A stretch of DNA of 64,000 bases from Thermosporothrix hazakensis (lineage in GTDB: Bacteria; Chloroflexota; Ktedonobacteria; Ktedonobacterales; Ktedonobacteraceae): NCBI RefSeq assembly GCF_003253565.1, contig NZ_QKUF01000007.1:186001-250000 (forward strand), given 5' to 3'. The notes below the pieces were generated by a model, which saw only the letters and a list, made by a program, of their open reading frames with translations, did no database searches and was not told where the DNA came from. The translations under genes were made by a program, and so were the position numbers. Shown here piece after piece: positions 51,989 to 60,934 of the stretch; the stretch's first letter is position 1, and every line of letters starts with the position of its first letter.

Positions 51989-52862
51989 GATCAGGGTACA
52001 GCAGATTCATACCACGGGTGATAAAGTCACGCACTTACCGCTGACTCGTATTGGTGGCGATGGTGTTTTTGTGACCGAGATTGAACGTGCTCTGCGAGCG
52101 GGTGAAATTGATCTCGCTGTTCATAGCCTGAAGGATCTTCCGACTGCGCAGCCGGAGGGTTTGCGGGTGGTTGTAACGGGCCCGCGTGAAGATGTGCGCG
52201 ATGTTCTGATCTCACGGGAACCCTTTGCCTTGAAAGATGGTCGATTGCAGGGAGGGAAAGAGCGTCCGCGCATTGGTACCTGTAGTCTGCGGCGTACTGC
52301 TCAGATTCTGCATCTATGCCCTGAGGCTGAGATAGTACCGCTCCGGGGCAATGTTGATACGCGCCTGCGGAAGCTTGAGGCGGGCGCGTATGACGCGATT
52401 CTACTGGCTTCTGCCGGGCTGCATCGTTTGCAGGCCCATCAAGCCCTGGCTGAAAAGCTTCTCTATCTGCCGGTCGAGACGCTGGTTCCGGCTCCGGGAC
52501 AGGGAGCACTTGGCCTGGAAATTCGCGATGAACCCGCCTGGTGTGACATACTTCGCCCGCTACAGGATATGACTGTTCAGGCGACGACGACCGCTGAGCG
52601 CATGTTTATGCGTCATTTGGGCGCAGGTTGTTATCTTCCCGTGGCGGCGCACGCGCTGCTCCAGAATGAGCAAATGACACTCTCTGGTCTGGTGACCAGC
52701 CTGGATGGGCGCAAGCGGATCACGGTGCAGGCGGCGCTTCCCTGGACAACGCAATCTACGATAGAGCGGGCTGAGCAACTTGGCATTCAGGTTGCTCAGC
52801 TGGCGCTGAAACAGGGTGCAGGCGAGATCATCGCCGAGGTGCAAATGGAAAGGGAGAGGTAG
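51891..52862 (+). CDS. hemC: Porphobilinogen deaminase (hydroxymethylbilane synthase)
   Basis: The 323-residue enzyme joins four porphobilinogens into hydroxymethylbilane. The N-terminal MKSITIGTRASKLAMIQT is the family start. D82 in HSLKDLP is the catalytic aspartate, RIGTCSLRRTAQ and LRGNVDTRLRKL bind the cofactor, and C247 in HLGAGCYLP carries the dipyrromethane. The start at 51891 has AGGA 5 nt upstream and lies inside hemA, so the two genes overlap by 98 nt in different frames. Confidence 0.95.
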   Translation: MKSITIGTRASKLAMIQTNWIIERLRHHWPTLEIRVQQIHTTGDKVTHLPLTRIGGDGVFVTEIERALRAGEIDLAVHSLKDLPTAQPEGLRVVVTGPREDVRDVLISREPFALKDGRLQGGKERPRIGTCSLRRTAQILHLCPEAEIVPLRGNVDTRLRKLEAGAYDAILLASAGLHRLQAHQALAEKLLYLPVETLVPAPGQGALGLEIRDEPAWCDILRPLQDMTVQATTTAERMFMRHLGAGCYLPVAAHALLQNEQMTLSGLVTSLDGRKRITVQAALPWTTQSTIERAEQLGIQVAQLALKQGAGEIIAEVQMERER

Positions 52863-52863
52863 C

Positions 52864-53712
52864 ATGGCTGAGATTGAAGGAAAGCGTATTCTGGTCACGC
52901 GGACGCGGGAACAGGCGTCGGTATTGTGCGAGCAACTTCGCTCGTTGGGCGCTTTTCCCATTGAGCTTCCAACGATCACGATTGTACCACCTGATGATTG
53001 GAGTGAGCTTGATACGGCGCTCCTCGGGCTGTATGAGCGCTATGATTGGGTGATCTTCACCAGTGCGAATGGCGTGAAGATCTGTATGGAGCGCTTGCGT
53101 TCCCGCGGATACGATCCGACTCGGATCAAAGCTCGGGTCGCGACTATCGGTCCGGCAACAGCGGCAGCGCTCCAGACCTATGGCGTGACTGCGAACCTTG
53201 TTCCGTCAACCTTTATTGCCGAGGGGGTAGCGGCGGCTCTCCGAGAGGATGCGCAACGGAAGGGACACTCTCTCGCTGGGCAGCGCATTTTGCTGGCACG
53301 TGCTGCCGAGGCTCGTGAGGTATTGATCACCGAGCTTCGTGAGGCCGGCGCCATTGTCGATGTGGTTGCGGCCTATTTTACGGTCCCTGTAACCGGAAAT
53401 GCTGCGGAAAGTCAGGCTGTATTTCAGATGCTGCAAACACGGCAGCTTGACCTTTTAACCTTTACCAGTTCGTCAACCGTCCGAAATTTTGTACACTGGC
53501 TCAATACCTGTACCGCCCAGGGATTACAGCAGCCAGATCTCTCGCAAGTCGCGATTGCATGTATTGGACCGATTACGGCTCAGACAGCGCGTGAACTTGG
53601 CCTGCATGTGACGATTGAGGCGCAGGAGTTCACGATACCCGGTCTGGTCGAGGCAATACTTCACTATTATGAGGATGCAAAAAATGACAGAGCAGACAAC
53701 CCTATCAAATAA
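52864..53712 (+). CDS. hemD: Uroporphyrinogen-III synthase
   Basis: The 282-residue enzyme cyclises and inverts ring D of hydroxymethylbilane. It has the weakly conserved HemD layout: GKRILVTRTREQASVL, the DWVIFTSANGVKICMERL strand-turn, TIGPATAAALQTYG, and LDLLTFTSSSTVRNFVHWL with IGPITAQTARELG. It begins 1 nt after the hemC stop and its end overlaps hemQ by 29 nt. HemD is poorly conserved generally, but its place between hemC and hemQ removes doubt. Confidence 0.92.
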   Translation: MAEIEGKRILVTRTREQASVLCEQLRSLGAFPIELPTITIVPPDDWSELDTALLGLYERYDWVIFTSANGVKICMERLRSRGYDPTRIKARVATIGPATAAALQTYGVTANLVPSTFIAEGVAAALREDAQRKGHSLAGQRILLARAAEAREVLITELREAGAIVDVVAAYFTVPVTGNAAESQAVFQMLQTRQLDLLTFTSSSTVRNFVHWLNTCTAQGLQQPDLSQVAIACIGPITAQTARELGLHVTIEAQEFTIPGLVEAILHYYEDAKNDRADNPIK

Positions 53713-54448
53713 CGATATGACCAATACAGAGACAGCTCCCGAGGCAGCGAAACCCAAAGCGAAGCAGCCTCGGCAGCTTGTCCGCTTTACTTTCTACAAA
53801 CTGGATCCGCAGTGGTTGCGCTTGCCCGCTGATGTGCGCGAGCAAGGACGACAGGAGTTGCTGCGCATTTACGAAGAATATAGTCAGAAAGCGCTGATTC
53901 GCAGCTATGGCCTGTATGGCGTTCGTTCAGACTGTGATTTTATGCTCTGGACTGCGACCTATGATGTAGAGGATCTGCGCTGGTTGAGTAGCCAGATTCG
54001 ACGCAGCCCGATGGGACCCTACCTGCATGAGGCGCAAGCGTTTCTGGCAATGACCAAGCGTTCTGTCTATGTCGGGAAACATGTTCGGGGCTCGCATGAT
54101 CCACGGCTAGTTGTGACGCCTCGTGATGATAAATACCTGTTTGTGTACCCCTTTATCAAAACGCGCCCCTGGTATAAGCTCTCGCTTGAGGAGCGCAAAC
54201 GCATGATGAATGAGCATATTCGGATGGGAGTCAAGTATCCGAATATTACCATTAACACAACCTACTCCTTTGGCATTGACGATCAGGAGTTTGTGGTTGC
54301 CTTTGAGTCGGATAGTATCGCGGACTTTCTGGATCTCGTGCAGGAGATGCGCGAATCGGAGGCCAGTCAGTATACCTTGCGTGATACGCCGATGTTCCTG
54401 TGCATCAATGAGTCTCTCCCCGAGATTCTCGATGCAATCGGGGCCTGA
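53684..54448 (+). CDS. hemQ: Coproheme decarboxylase HemQ (chlorite dismutase family)
   Basis: The 254-residue protein has a short proline/alanine-rich head, then the chlorite dismutase-like domain ([22 protein letters not shown]). The active-site set Y...K...W...H lies in [20 protein letters not shown] and MMNEH, with spacing as in HemQ after alignment, followed by [16 protein letters not shown]. HemQ makes haem b from coproheme, so this organism should use the coproporphyrin-dependent branch typical of Gram-positive lineages. It overlaps hemD by 29 nt; GAGGATG precedes the ATG. Confidence 0.92.
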   Translation: MTEQTTLSNNDMTNTETAPEAAKPKAKQPRQLVRFTFYKLDPQWLRLPADVREQGRQELLRIYEEYSQKALIRSYGLYGVRSDCDFMLWTATYDVEDLRWLSSQIRRSPMGPYLHEAQAFLAMTKRSVYVGKHVRGSHDPRLVVTPRDDKYLFVYPFIKTRPWYKLSLEERKRMMNEHIRMGVKYPNITINTTYSFGIDDQEFVVAFESDSIADFLDLVQEMRESEASQYTLRDTPMFLCINESLPEILDAIGA

Positions 54449-54468
54449 GAGAAGAAGAGGCTGTACGT

Positions 54469-55767
54469 ATGGAAAAAGAGTTGAAGCACACGCGCTCGCA
54501 TGCGCTCTTTCAGGAGGCGCAGCAGCTCATGCCGGGAGGCGTGAACAGTCCTGTGCGTGCGTTCCGGGGTGTCGGGGGTGAGCCCGTTTTTATTGACCAT
54601 GCCGAGGGCCCCTACCTCTATGATGTGGATGGAAACCGGTACCTCGATTTTGTGCAATCCTGGGGGCCAATGATTCTCGGGTTTGGCTATCCCTCGGTGC
54701 TGCAAGCCGTGATCGAGGCCAGCAAGCGTGGGTTTAGCTTTGGCGCTCCAACCGAGGCGGAGAGTGAGCTTGCGAAGCTGGTAATGGAATTTGTGCCCTC
54801 GGTTGAGATGATTCGCTTTGTCAACTCCGGGACCGAGGCAACGATGAGTGCTTTACGGGTCGCTCGCGCTTTTACCGGTCGTAGTAAGATTGTGAAATTT
54901 ACCGGCTGCTATCATGGACATGCTGATATGCTGCTGGTACAGGCCGGTTCTGGCGTAGCCACGCTCGGGTTGCCGGATAGCCCCGGAGTTCCGGCTGAAA
55001 CCACTGCCAATACCCTGACCGTTCCTTACAATGATAGTGAGGCCGTAAAGGAGCTCTTTAAGCTCTATCCTGCCGAAATTGCGGCGGTGATTGTTGAGCC
55101 GGTCGCGGCCAATATGGGTCTTGTTTTGCCGCAACCCGGCTTCCTTGAGACGTTGCGTGAACTGACCAGTCAGCATGGGGCGCTCCTCATTTTTGACGAG
55201 GTAATGACTGGTTTTCGGGTTGCTCTCGGTGGCATGCAGCAGCGGGTCGGTATTCGTCCAGATCTGACCTGTTTTGGTAAGATTATTGGCGGCGGGATGC
55301 CCGTTGGTGCATATGGCGGGCGTAAGGATATTATGCAGGTAGTTGCGCCAATCGGGCCAATGTATCAGGCTGGAACCCTTTCCGGGAATCCGCTGGCTAT
55401 GGCGGCTGGTATTGCGACCCTGAAAGAGCTGCGCAAGCCGGGACAGTATGAGGCGCTGGAACGGAAAAGCCTGTTGCTTGGTGAGGGGTTGGAACGTGCT
55501 TTGCGTAACACGCGTGTGGAGGCGCAAGTTGTGCGTATCGGCGCGATGTTCTGCCTGTATTTCACCTCTGAACCGGTGACCGATTATGCATCGGCCAAAC
55601 GTGCGAATACAGACCGCTTTAGCCGCTACTTCTGGGAGATGTTGGCGGCTGGCTACTATCTGCCACCATCTCAATTTGAGGCTTGTTTTATCTCGCTTGC
55701 GCAAGAAGATGTGATGCTTGAAGAGGCAGCTCGAACTGCCGAACATGTACTGCGTAAGCTGGCGTAG
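54469..55767 (+). CDS. hemL: Glutamate-1-semialdehyde 2,1-aminomutase
   Basis: The 432-residue PLP enzyme converts glutamate-1-semialdehyde to 5-aminolevulinate. Signatures are [63 protein letters not shown] and the Schiff-base lysine in [17 protein letters not shown]. It follows hemQ by 20 nt. HemA and HemL together feed hemB, so the operon covers the C5 route from glutamyl-tRNA. Confidence 0.97.
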   Translation: MEKELKHTRSHALFQEAQQLMPGGVNSPVRAFRGVGGEPVFIDHAEGPYLYDVDGNRYLDFVQSWGPMILGFGYPSVLQAVIEASKRGFSFGAPTEAESELAKLVMEFVPSVEMIRFVNSGTEATMSALRVARAFTGRSKIVKFTGCYHGHADMLLVQAGSGVATLGLPDSPGVPAETTANTLTVPYNDSEAVKELFKLYPAEIAAVIVEPVAANMGLVLPQPGFLETLRELTSQHGALLIFDEVMTGFRVALGGMQQRVGIRPDLTCFGKIIGGGMPVGAYGGRKDIMQVVAPIGPMYQAGTLSGNPLAMAAGIATLKELRKPGQYEALERKSLLLGEGLERALRNTRVEAQVVRIGAMFCLYFTSEPVTDYASAKRANTDRFSRYFWEMLAAGYYLPPSQFEACFISLAQEDVMLEEAARTAEHVLRKLA

Positions 55768-55778
55768 GAGGCGCTGTT

Positions 55779-56756
55779 ATGTCTCTTTTCCCTTCTGTTC
55801 GTTTGCGGCGAACTCGTCAGAATGAGAAGCTTCGCGCGCTGGTGCGAGAGACGCGCCTGAGCGTCGAGCAGTTGATCTATCCGCTGTTTGTGGCTGAAGG
55901 CATCAAAGAGCCACTGCCTATCGAATCGATGCCCGGCGTCAATCAGTGGCCTGTTGAGGCGCTGGATACGGTCGCGGAGCAGGTTGTACAGGCCGGGATT
56001 CCGGCAGTCTTGCTGTTCGGGATTCCCGCGCACAAGGATGAAGTGGGCTCAGAGGCCTACGCAGAACAGGGCATTATTCAACAGGCGATTCGGCGTTTGA
56101 AGGCCATTCAGCCCGAGCTACTGGTGATTACAGATGTCTGTCTCTGTGAATATACCAGTCATGGTCATTGCGGCGTGGTAAAGAATGGCACGGTTCAGAA
56201 TGATGAGTCACTCGTGCTGTTGGCGCGTATGGCTGTGTCGCACGCGGAGGCCGGGGCGGATATCGTTGCACCGTCAGATATGATGGATGGGCGTGTTGAG
56301 GCACTTCGCCATGCACTCGATGAGCACGGCTTTAGCGGTTTGCCAATCATGGCCTATTCCGTGAAGTATGCTTCAGGTTTCTACGGGCCATTTCGTGAGG
56401 CGGCTGAGTCCGCGCCCCAATTTGGGGATCGGCGGTCGTACCAGATGGACCCGGCCAATGTGCGAGAGGCGCTTCGTGAGGTCGAGCTTGACGTTGCGGA
56501 GGGGGCTGATATGATCATGGTGAAGCCCGCTCTCGCCTATATGGATGTGATACGGAGAGTGCGAGAAAATTATGATCTGCCGCTGGTCGCCTATAACGTG
56601 AGTGGAGAATATTCAATGGTCAAGGCAGCGGCACAGAATGGCTGGATCGACGAGAAGCAGATTGTAATGGAGATCATGACCGGTTTGCGGCGCGCGGGCG
56701 CTGATATGATTATTACCTATCATGCACTGGATATCGCGCGCTGGTTACGGCCCTGA
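55779..56756 (+). CDS. hemB: Porphobilinogen synthase (ALA dehydratase)
   Basis: The 325-residue enzyme condenses two 5-aminolevulinates. The zinc site has three cysteines in DVCLCEYTSHGHCG, so it is a zinc-dependent type. The two Schiff-base lysines are in IMAYSVKYASGFYGPF and MIMVKPALAYMDVI. GGAGG precedes the ATG, 11 nt after hemL. It closes the operon; a strong terminator follows 11 nt downstream. Confidence 0.97.
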   Translation: MSLFPSVRLRRTRQNEKLRALVRETRLSVEQLIYPLFVAEGIKEPLPIESMPGVNQWPVEALDTVAEQVVQAGIPAVLLFGIPAHKDEVGSEAYAEQGIIQQAIRRLKAIQPELLVITDVCLCEYTSHGHCGVVKNGTVQNDESLVLLARMAVSHAEAGADIVAPSDMMDGRVEALRHALDEHGFSGLPIMAYSVKYASGFYGPFREAAESAPQFGDRRSYQMDPANVREALREVELDVAEGADMIMVKPALAYMDVIRRVRENYDLPLVAYNVSGEYSMVKAAAQNGWIDEKQIVMEIMTGLRRAGADMIITYHALDIARWLRP

Positions 56757-56767
56757 GAGGCTTAGCA

Positions 56768-56802
56768 AGAGGGTTTCAGTGAGGAACTGAGACCCTCTTT
56801 TT
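56768..56802 (+). terminator. Intrinsic terminator of the hem operon
   Basis: A 13-bp stem pairs 56768-56780 with 56786-56798, with one G-U pair and a 5-nt loop, followed by five Ts. Confidence 0.92.
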
Positions 56803-56807
56803 ATGGC

Positions 56808-58604
56808 CTAAATACTCCAGACTCTGAACTGCTGAAAAGAAACCTCTGTCAGATGATCCTGACTGATTGCCGCCAGTGCAAATGAGCCTTCAGGGAATGC
56901 GGTATCTTTGCCCTCTGTAATCCGCTTTTTATCCACAAAAAGCTGGAAGGTAGAACCGCGTACCACCAGCGCGATCAGGTATGGGTGATGGGGCTCGTTT
57001 TTGGTCGTGGGAGGGAGCTCCTTTTCGCTGAGATTGATGGTTGGTTGGTCATTTGTGCTTTTACGCAGGATCACGAAGCTGTTCTGACAGAGCTGAACAT
57101 AATAATAATTCAAGGTTGCCTTCTGCTGGCGAAAGATCACGGCTCCACAGTCCCCCGTTTCAATGGTCATCTGGACTTCAAGCGCGAAATTCGTTGTTGA
57201 TAGATCGGCTGAGCAATATTGTCTGCTGTGTGGCGCAAGCTTGCGGATATGATAGGCGTCGTTCCGAAACTGGCAGTCCCCCTTGTGATTGGGTGCGGTG
57301 ACGTTCTCCCACTTATTCGGCTTGTCGAGTGGGTCGATAAACAGCAGTTTCCCCATGCCGGGAAGATAGGAAGGATAGGGAAGAGCTGGCAGAGTTGTGG
57401 TAGGGGCCGAAGTCTGTTTCTGTGTTTTCGGGGCCGTGGTGGCCGTTTCTGACGCTGTGGGATGTGCCAGTGTCTGGTACAGGCCAATACTGCCAAGACT
57501 GATAAGAAGAAGCACGATTACACAGGCTACGAGTAGTGGCAGTTTTCGTTTCTGGGCGGGTGGCGTCTGCCTTTGGGTGGGTAACGCTTCGATTGAGAGT
57601 GCATCGGTTTGCTTGCGAACGAGCGAAGGTGTCTCTATCCCTCGGGGGGTCCGGGTGGGAGCGCTTTGTTCTTTGAGCGATGTGGATGGTCGGGTTTGTA
57701 CTGGTCCACTGAGGGAAATGGAATGGGCGGGCGGCTCCGTGGTTCCCAGTGCTTGCTGGAGTGCCTGGCTGAAAGTGCGTATGGAGGGGTATCGGTCCTC
57801 AGGCTCTTTGGCGAGGGCACGAAGCAAGACCTGATCAACCTCAGAAGGAAGCTGCTTTTTAATCTCGCTCGGAACACGTGGGGTTTCCTCAAGATGCTGA
57901 TACATAATATCGGGGACAGGGCCACGGAACGGATACTGACCCGTCAGGATTTCATAGGCCATAATCGCAAGCGCATACTGATCACTGGCCGGGACAGGCT
58001 GACCGCGCCATTGTTCGGGAGCCATAAAGAGCGGTGTTCCGCGGATTTCGCGGCTCTCGCTTCGTGTGACCATATTCAGATGGGCAATCCCGAAATCGGC
58101 AAGCAGCAAATCAGGGAGATGTGGACGATCTGGCCTGTCCCGGAGCAGAAAATTAGAGGGTTTGACATCTCGATGGATGATCTGGCGATCGTGAGCATAT
58201 TGTAGCGCTTCGGCGGCCTGTGTGATCATCATGCTGATATCGTGTGGTGTCAGTTGAGCCAGCCGTTCGGGATCTCGCGTCCAGATATTCAGCGCACCCT
58301 CCTGTCGATAGGGCATCACCTGGTAGATGATGTTCTGCTGTTCTTTTAGCTGACTCTCGCCAAAGGCATAGAGTGGCAGAATAAACGGGTGGTCCAGCAT
58401 TGCGATGGTACGTGCTTCCCTTTTAAAGAGCTCAATGTTTTCCTGAAGCTCTGCCTCAGAGAACTCCTCATTCATATGAATGACCTTGATAGCAACATCG
58501 CGTTCAAGGACCGTATCGCGGGCGAGGTAGACGGTGCCCATGCCACCTCGCCCGATGAAACGGAGTATCCTGTATTGATCGAGTTGTTGTCCCTCTAACG
58601 TCAT
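56808..58604 (-). CDS. Membrane Ser/Thr protein kinase with lectin-like C-terminal domain (kinase 2 of second pair)
   Basis: The 598-residue protein has a kinase domain with GRGGMGTV, K40 in VAIK, HRDVKPSNFLL, DFGIAHLN and GTPLFMAPEQW. A Thr/Pro-rich juxtamembrane linker and a transmembrane helix (LPLLVACVIVLLLISLGSIG) near residue 355 follow. The last 190 residues form a concanavalin A-like jelly roll (NFALEVQMTIETGDCGAVIF, then FQLFVDKKRITEGKD) related to DUF1080/LamG folds. It should sense a cell-wall or extracellular glycan or peptide. GAGG precedes the ATG, 14 nt after the previous kinase. Confidence 0.92.
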   Translation of the reverse strand: MTLEGQQLDQYRILRFIGRGGMGTVYLARDTVLERDVAIKVIHMNEEFSEAELQENIELFKREARTIAMLDHPFILPLYAFGESQLKEQQNIIYQVMPYRQEGALNIWTRDPERLAQLTPHDISMMITQAAEALQYAHDRQIIHRDVKPSNFLLRDRPDRPHLPDLLLADFGIAHLNMVTRSESREIRGTPLFMAPEQWRGQPVPASDQYALAIMAYEILTGQYPFRGPVPDIMYQHLEETPRVPSEIKKQLPSEVDQVLLRALAKEPEDRYPSIRTFSQALQQALGTTEPPAHSISLSGPVQTRPSTSLKEQSAPTRTPRGIETPSLVRKQTDALSIEALPTQRQTPPAQKRKLPLLVACVIVLLLISLGSIGLYQTLAHPTASETATTAPKTQKQTSAPTTTLPALPYPSYLPGMGKLLFIDPLDKPNKWENVTAPNHKGDCQFRNDAYHIRKLAPHSRQYCSADLSTTNFALEVQMTIETGDCGAVIFRQQKATLNYYYVQLCQNSFVILRKSTNDQPTINLSEKELPPTTKNEPHHPYLIALVVRGSTFQLFVDKKRITEGKDTAFPEGSFALAAISQDHLTEVSFQQFRVWSI

Positions 58605-58618
58605 ACTGACCTCGTTGT

Positions 58619-60547
58619 TTATACCTGCCAGACTTTTGCATCCTGGAAGGCGATCTCTGTAGGTTTTGTCTGTGTGCTGGCTGTCATACCAATAATGCCC
58701 TCTGAGAAGCTGGTATCGTTGAGTGCTTCAAGCTGTTTGCCGTTCACAAACAGCACAATCGTTCCGCCTTGAGCGACAACTGAGACCACATTTTGCTCTC
58801 CAGAGCTGCCATTGATAAAGGTACTGAATTTGTTCTTTCCGATCAGGTTGGTGCCTTCCTGAGATTGAGAAGTATATTTGTAGATCCCGTAGTATTGATC
58901 AGTACAGAGAGCGAAGTAATAGCCTTCTTCCCGGTCTTCATTGTAGCGGAAGACAATACCTCCGCAGCCCGGTTTGACAAAGGTCATCTTAACCTCGACC
59001 GCGAAGTTTTTCTCGGTAAAGGTACTTCCACAGTAGTATGATTTATCTGGCTTTGTCAGTGTGATATCGAGTGAGTTCCGGGTATAGGAGCATTTTCCAC
59101 CGAACTCCTTGTTCTCTTCGCCATCGTACCAGTACAGGCGTTTAACGAGTGGGTCATAGTAGCGCAAGGTACCACTTCCGGGAAGGTAGCTCGGATAGGG
59201 GTGCTGCGCGTTCTGCGTCTCTGCAACCTGGGTTGCTGTAATAGCGGTCGCAGTCGCATTAGCCTGTGCAGTCGCTACTACTGGTGGTACGGCTGATGCT
59301 GTAGCATTGGCCTGTGCAGTCGCCGTTGCATGCGAGTCTATATGTGGTGGCGAAGCAGGAAAAAAAGACGGCCAGAGAATTGCCCCTGCTGTGATAGTGC
59401 TGCCAAGAAAGATGACCACGCTAAGCGCTACCAGCAGGGTTAGCAGGTTATTGCGGCGCGGTTTTCCTTGAGGCAGTGAATGATATGATGGGGCAGGAAA
59501 TGGCGAGTACGGCTGTTCGGCTTTAGTTGTGGGCATAATTGAAGGTGTAGGTGCTGTGTGGATTGGCGTCACTGGATATGGCTTTGCCGGTGTCACCGGG
59601 TGCTCGGGGGTTGGATTGGAGTTCGCCATATGTCTGATGTCGGATTGTCCGGGAGGAGGAGGCGGTACAATACGCTCGGGTGAGGACGTACCAAGTGCTT
59701 GCTGCAATGCCCGGGCAAACGCCGTAATTGTGCGAAAACGCTCTTCTGGCGCTTTCGCGAGCGCGTGCAAGAGGACGGTATCAACATCTGTGGAGAGTCG
59801 GGGGTTGAGCTGACTGGGTGGGATGGGTGATGTTGTCAGATGTTGATACATCAACTGTTCGGTCGAGCCCTGATAGATAGGCTGTCCGGTGAGCATTTCA
59901 TAGGCAATAATTGCCAGTGCATATTGATCGGTCGCTGGAACGGGCTGGTTTTTCCATTGTTCGGGAGCCATAAAATGGGGTGTTCCTCGAACAACCTGAC
60001 TGACATTGACGGTGGTTGTGTTCAGGCGTGCAATCCCAAAATCGGTCAGCAACAGGTCGGGTTGTGATGGGGCCTCGTTCCGAATGCGGAGCAGGAAATT
60101 AGAAGGCTTGACATCTTGATGAATAATCTGGTGCTCATGGGCATGATAGAGCGCGTCGGCGGCCTGTTGAATCAGCCGGGCGACCTCTTCGGGAGGAGGC
60201 ACTTCGTCGCGATATCGCTCTTTTATCCATTTACTGAGCGAGCCTTCTTTGCGATAGGGCATCACCTGATACACAACGCGCTGGTTCCCGATCTGTTTTT
60301 CTCCATACGCGTAGAGTGGCAAGATGTGCGGATGATCCAGAGCGGCGATCGCTGTTGCCTCGCGCTTGAACAGGCGAATTGCTTCCTGTAGCTCATCCTG
60401 GTCGAGTGTTTTTGCCATCTGGATTACTTTGATGGCGACATTTCTTTGTAGTAGCGTATCTCGGGCAAGATACACATCTCCCATGCCCCCGCTACCTAGA
60501 AGATATTCGATGCGGTACTGATCGAGTAGTTGTCCTTCAAGAGACAT
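58619..60547 (-). CDS. Membrane Ser/Thr protein kinase with lectin-like C-terminal domain (kinase 1 of second pair)
   Basis: The 642-residue kinase shares its plan with the next gene: GSGGMGDVYLARDTLL, K40, HQDVKPSNFLL (Gln replaces Arg in HRD), DFGIARLN and GTPHFMAPEQW. A long Pro/Ser-rich linker is followed by a helix (LLTLLVALSVVIFLGSTITAGAIL), an Ala/Thr-rich repeat (TATAQANATASA, about residues 430-460), and a C-terminal jelly roll (FAVEVKMTFVKPGCGGIVFR). The HQD change could lower activity or shift regulation. I use the ATG at 60547 because MSLEGQLLDQYR matches the start of its partner. Confidence 0.9.
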   Translation of the reverse strand: MSLEGQLLDQYRIEYLLGSGGMGDVYLARDTLLQRNVAIKVIQMAKTLDQDELQEAIRLFKREATAIAALDHPHILPLYAYGEKQIGNQRVVYQVMPYRKEGSLSKWIKERYRDEVPPPEEVARLIQQAADALYHAHEHQIIHQDVKPSNFLLRIRNEAPSQPDLLLTDFGIARLNTTTVNVSQVVRGTPHFMAPEQWKNQPVPATDQYALAIIAYEMLTGQPIYQGSTEQLMYQHLTTSPIPPSQLNPRLSTDVDTVLLHALAKAPEERFRTITAFARALQQALGTSSPERIVPPPPPGQSDIRHMANSNPTPEHPVTPAKPYPVTPIHTAPTPSIMPTTKAEQPYSPFPAPSYHSLPQGKPRRNNLLTLLVALSVVIFLGSTITAGAILWPSFFPASPPHIDSHATATAQANATASAVPPVVATAQANATATAITATQVAETQNAQHPYPSYLPGSGTLRYYDPLVKRLYWYDGEENKEFGGKCSYTRNSLDITLTKPDKSYYCGSTFTEKNFAVEVKMTFVKPGCGGIVFRYNEDREEGYYFALCTDQYYGIYKYTSQSQEGTNLIGKNKFSTFINGSSGEQNVVSVVAQGGTIVLFVNGKQLEALNDTSFSEGIIGMTASTQTKPTEIAFQDAKVWQV

Positions 60548-60620
60548 CCTAACCCCCGGCAGAACGTTTTTGCCAATGGTGGCGACCATTAAGCAGAATA
60601 AGGAGAATCAAGGAGTACCT

Positions 60621-60629
60621 ATTATATCA
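60621..60629 (-). promoter_or_regulatory. Extended -10 promoter of the second kinase pair
   Basis: The minus strand reads TGATATAAT: TGN plus a perfect -10 (60626-60621). The -35 (GGAACA) is partial. Confidence 0.65.
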
Positions 60630-60805
60630 TGTTTTGAGCGCCATGTTCCCTGGCGATGAAATGATTCTTGCAATGGGAGAAGGGCTTCTGTGCTTATATA
60701 CGAATACAAGGGGTAGGTGTTGTATCGACTCAGAAGTTTCTATTGCTTCCCGCTGTTTGCATCTGAAGAGGTATGCTACGGCTTTCTTTGCGTGCGGTCA
60801 GTGCT

Positions 60806-60811
60806 TATAAT
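60806..60811 (+). promoter_or_regulatory. Candidate -10 of the M20 peptidase gene
   Basis: A perfect TATAAT; the -35 at 60783-60788 (TTTCTT) is weak. The leader would be about 115 nt. Confidence 0.45.
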
Positions 60812-60934
60812 CAGAAGGGAGAAGACGGAATATCGCCTGTAGGGTAATTGTTAATAAGAGGAGAGTGCTCGGGAGATAGAGATCAATAGAGCCGCTTCAT
60901 AGTGCCCGTTCAGGCGATGTGAAAGGAGTGGAAC

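Larger units (their letters stand above)
60548..60934. other. Divergent intergenic region before the M20 peptidase
   Basis: About 390 bp containing the kinase-pair promoter (60621-60629) and the peptidase promoter (60806-60811). No gene is supported. Confidence 0.5.

Noticed and set aside
53615..53683. Longer start for hemQ
   Set aside because: Adds 23 residues lying inside hemD without family similarity; the ATG at 53684 has GAGGATG upstream.
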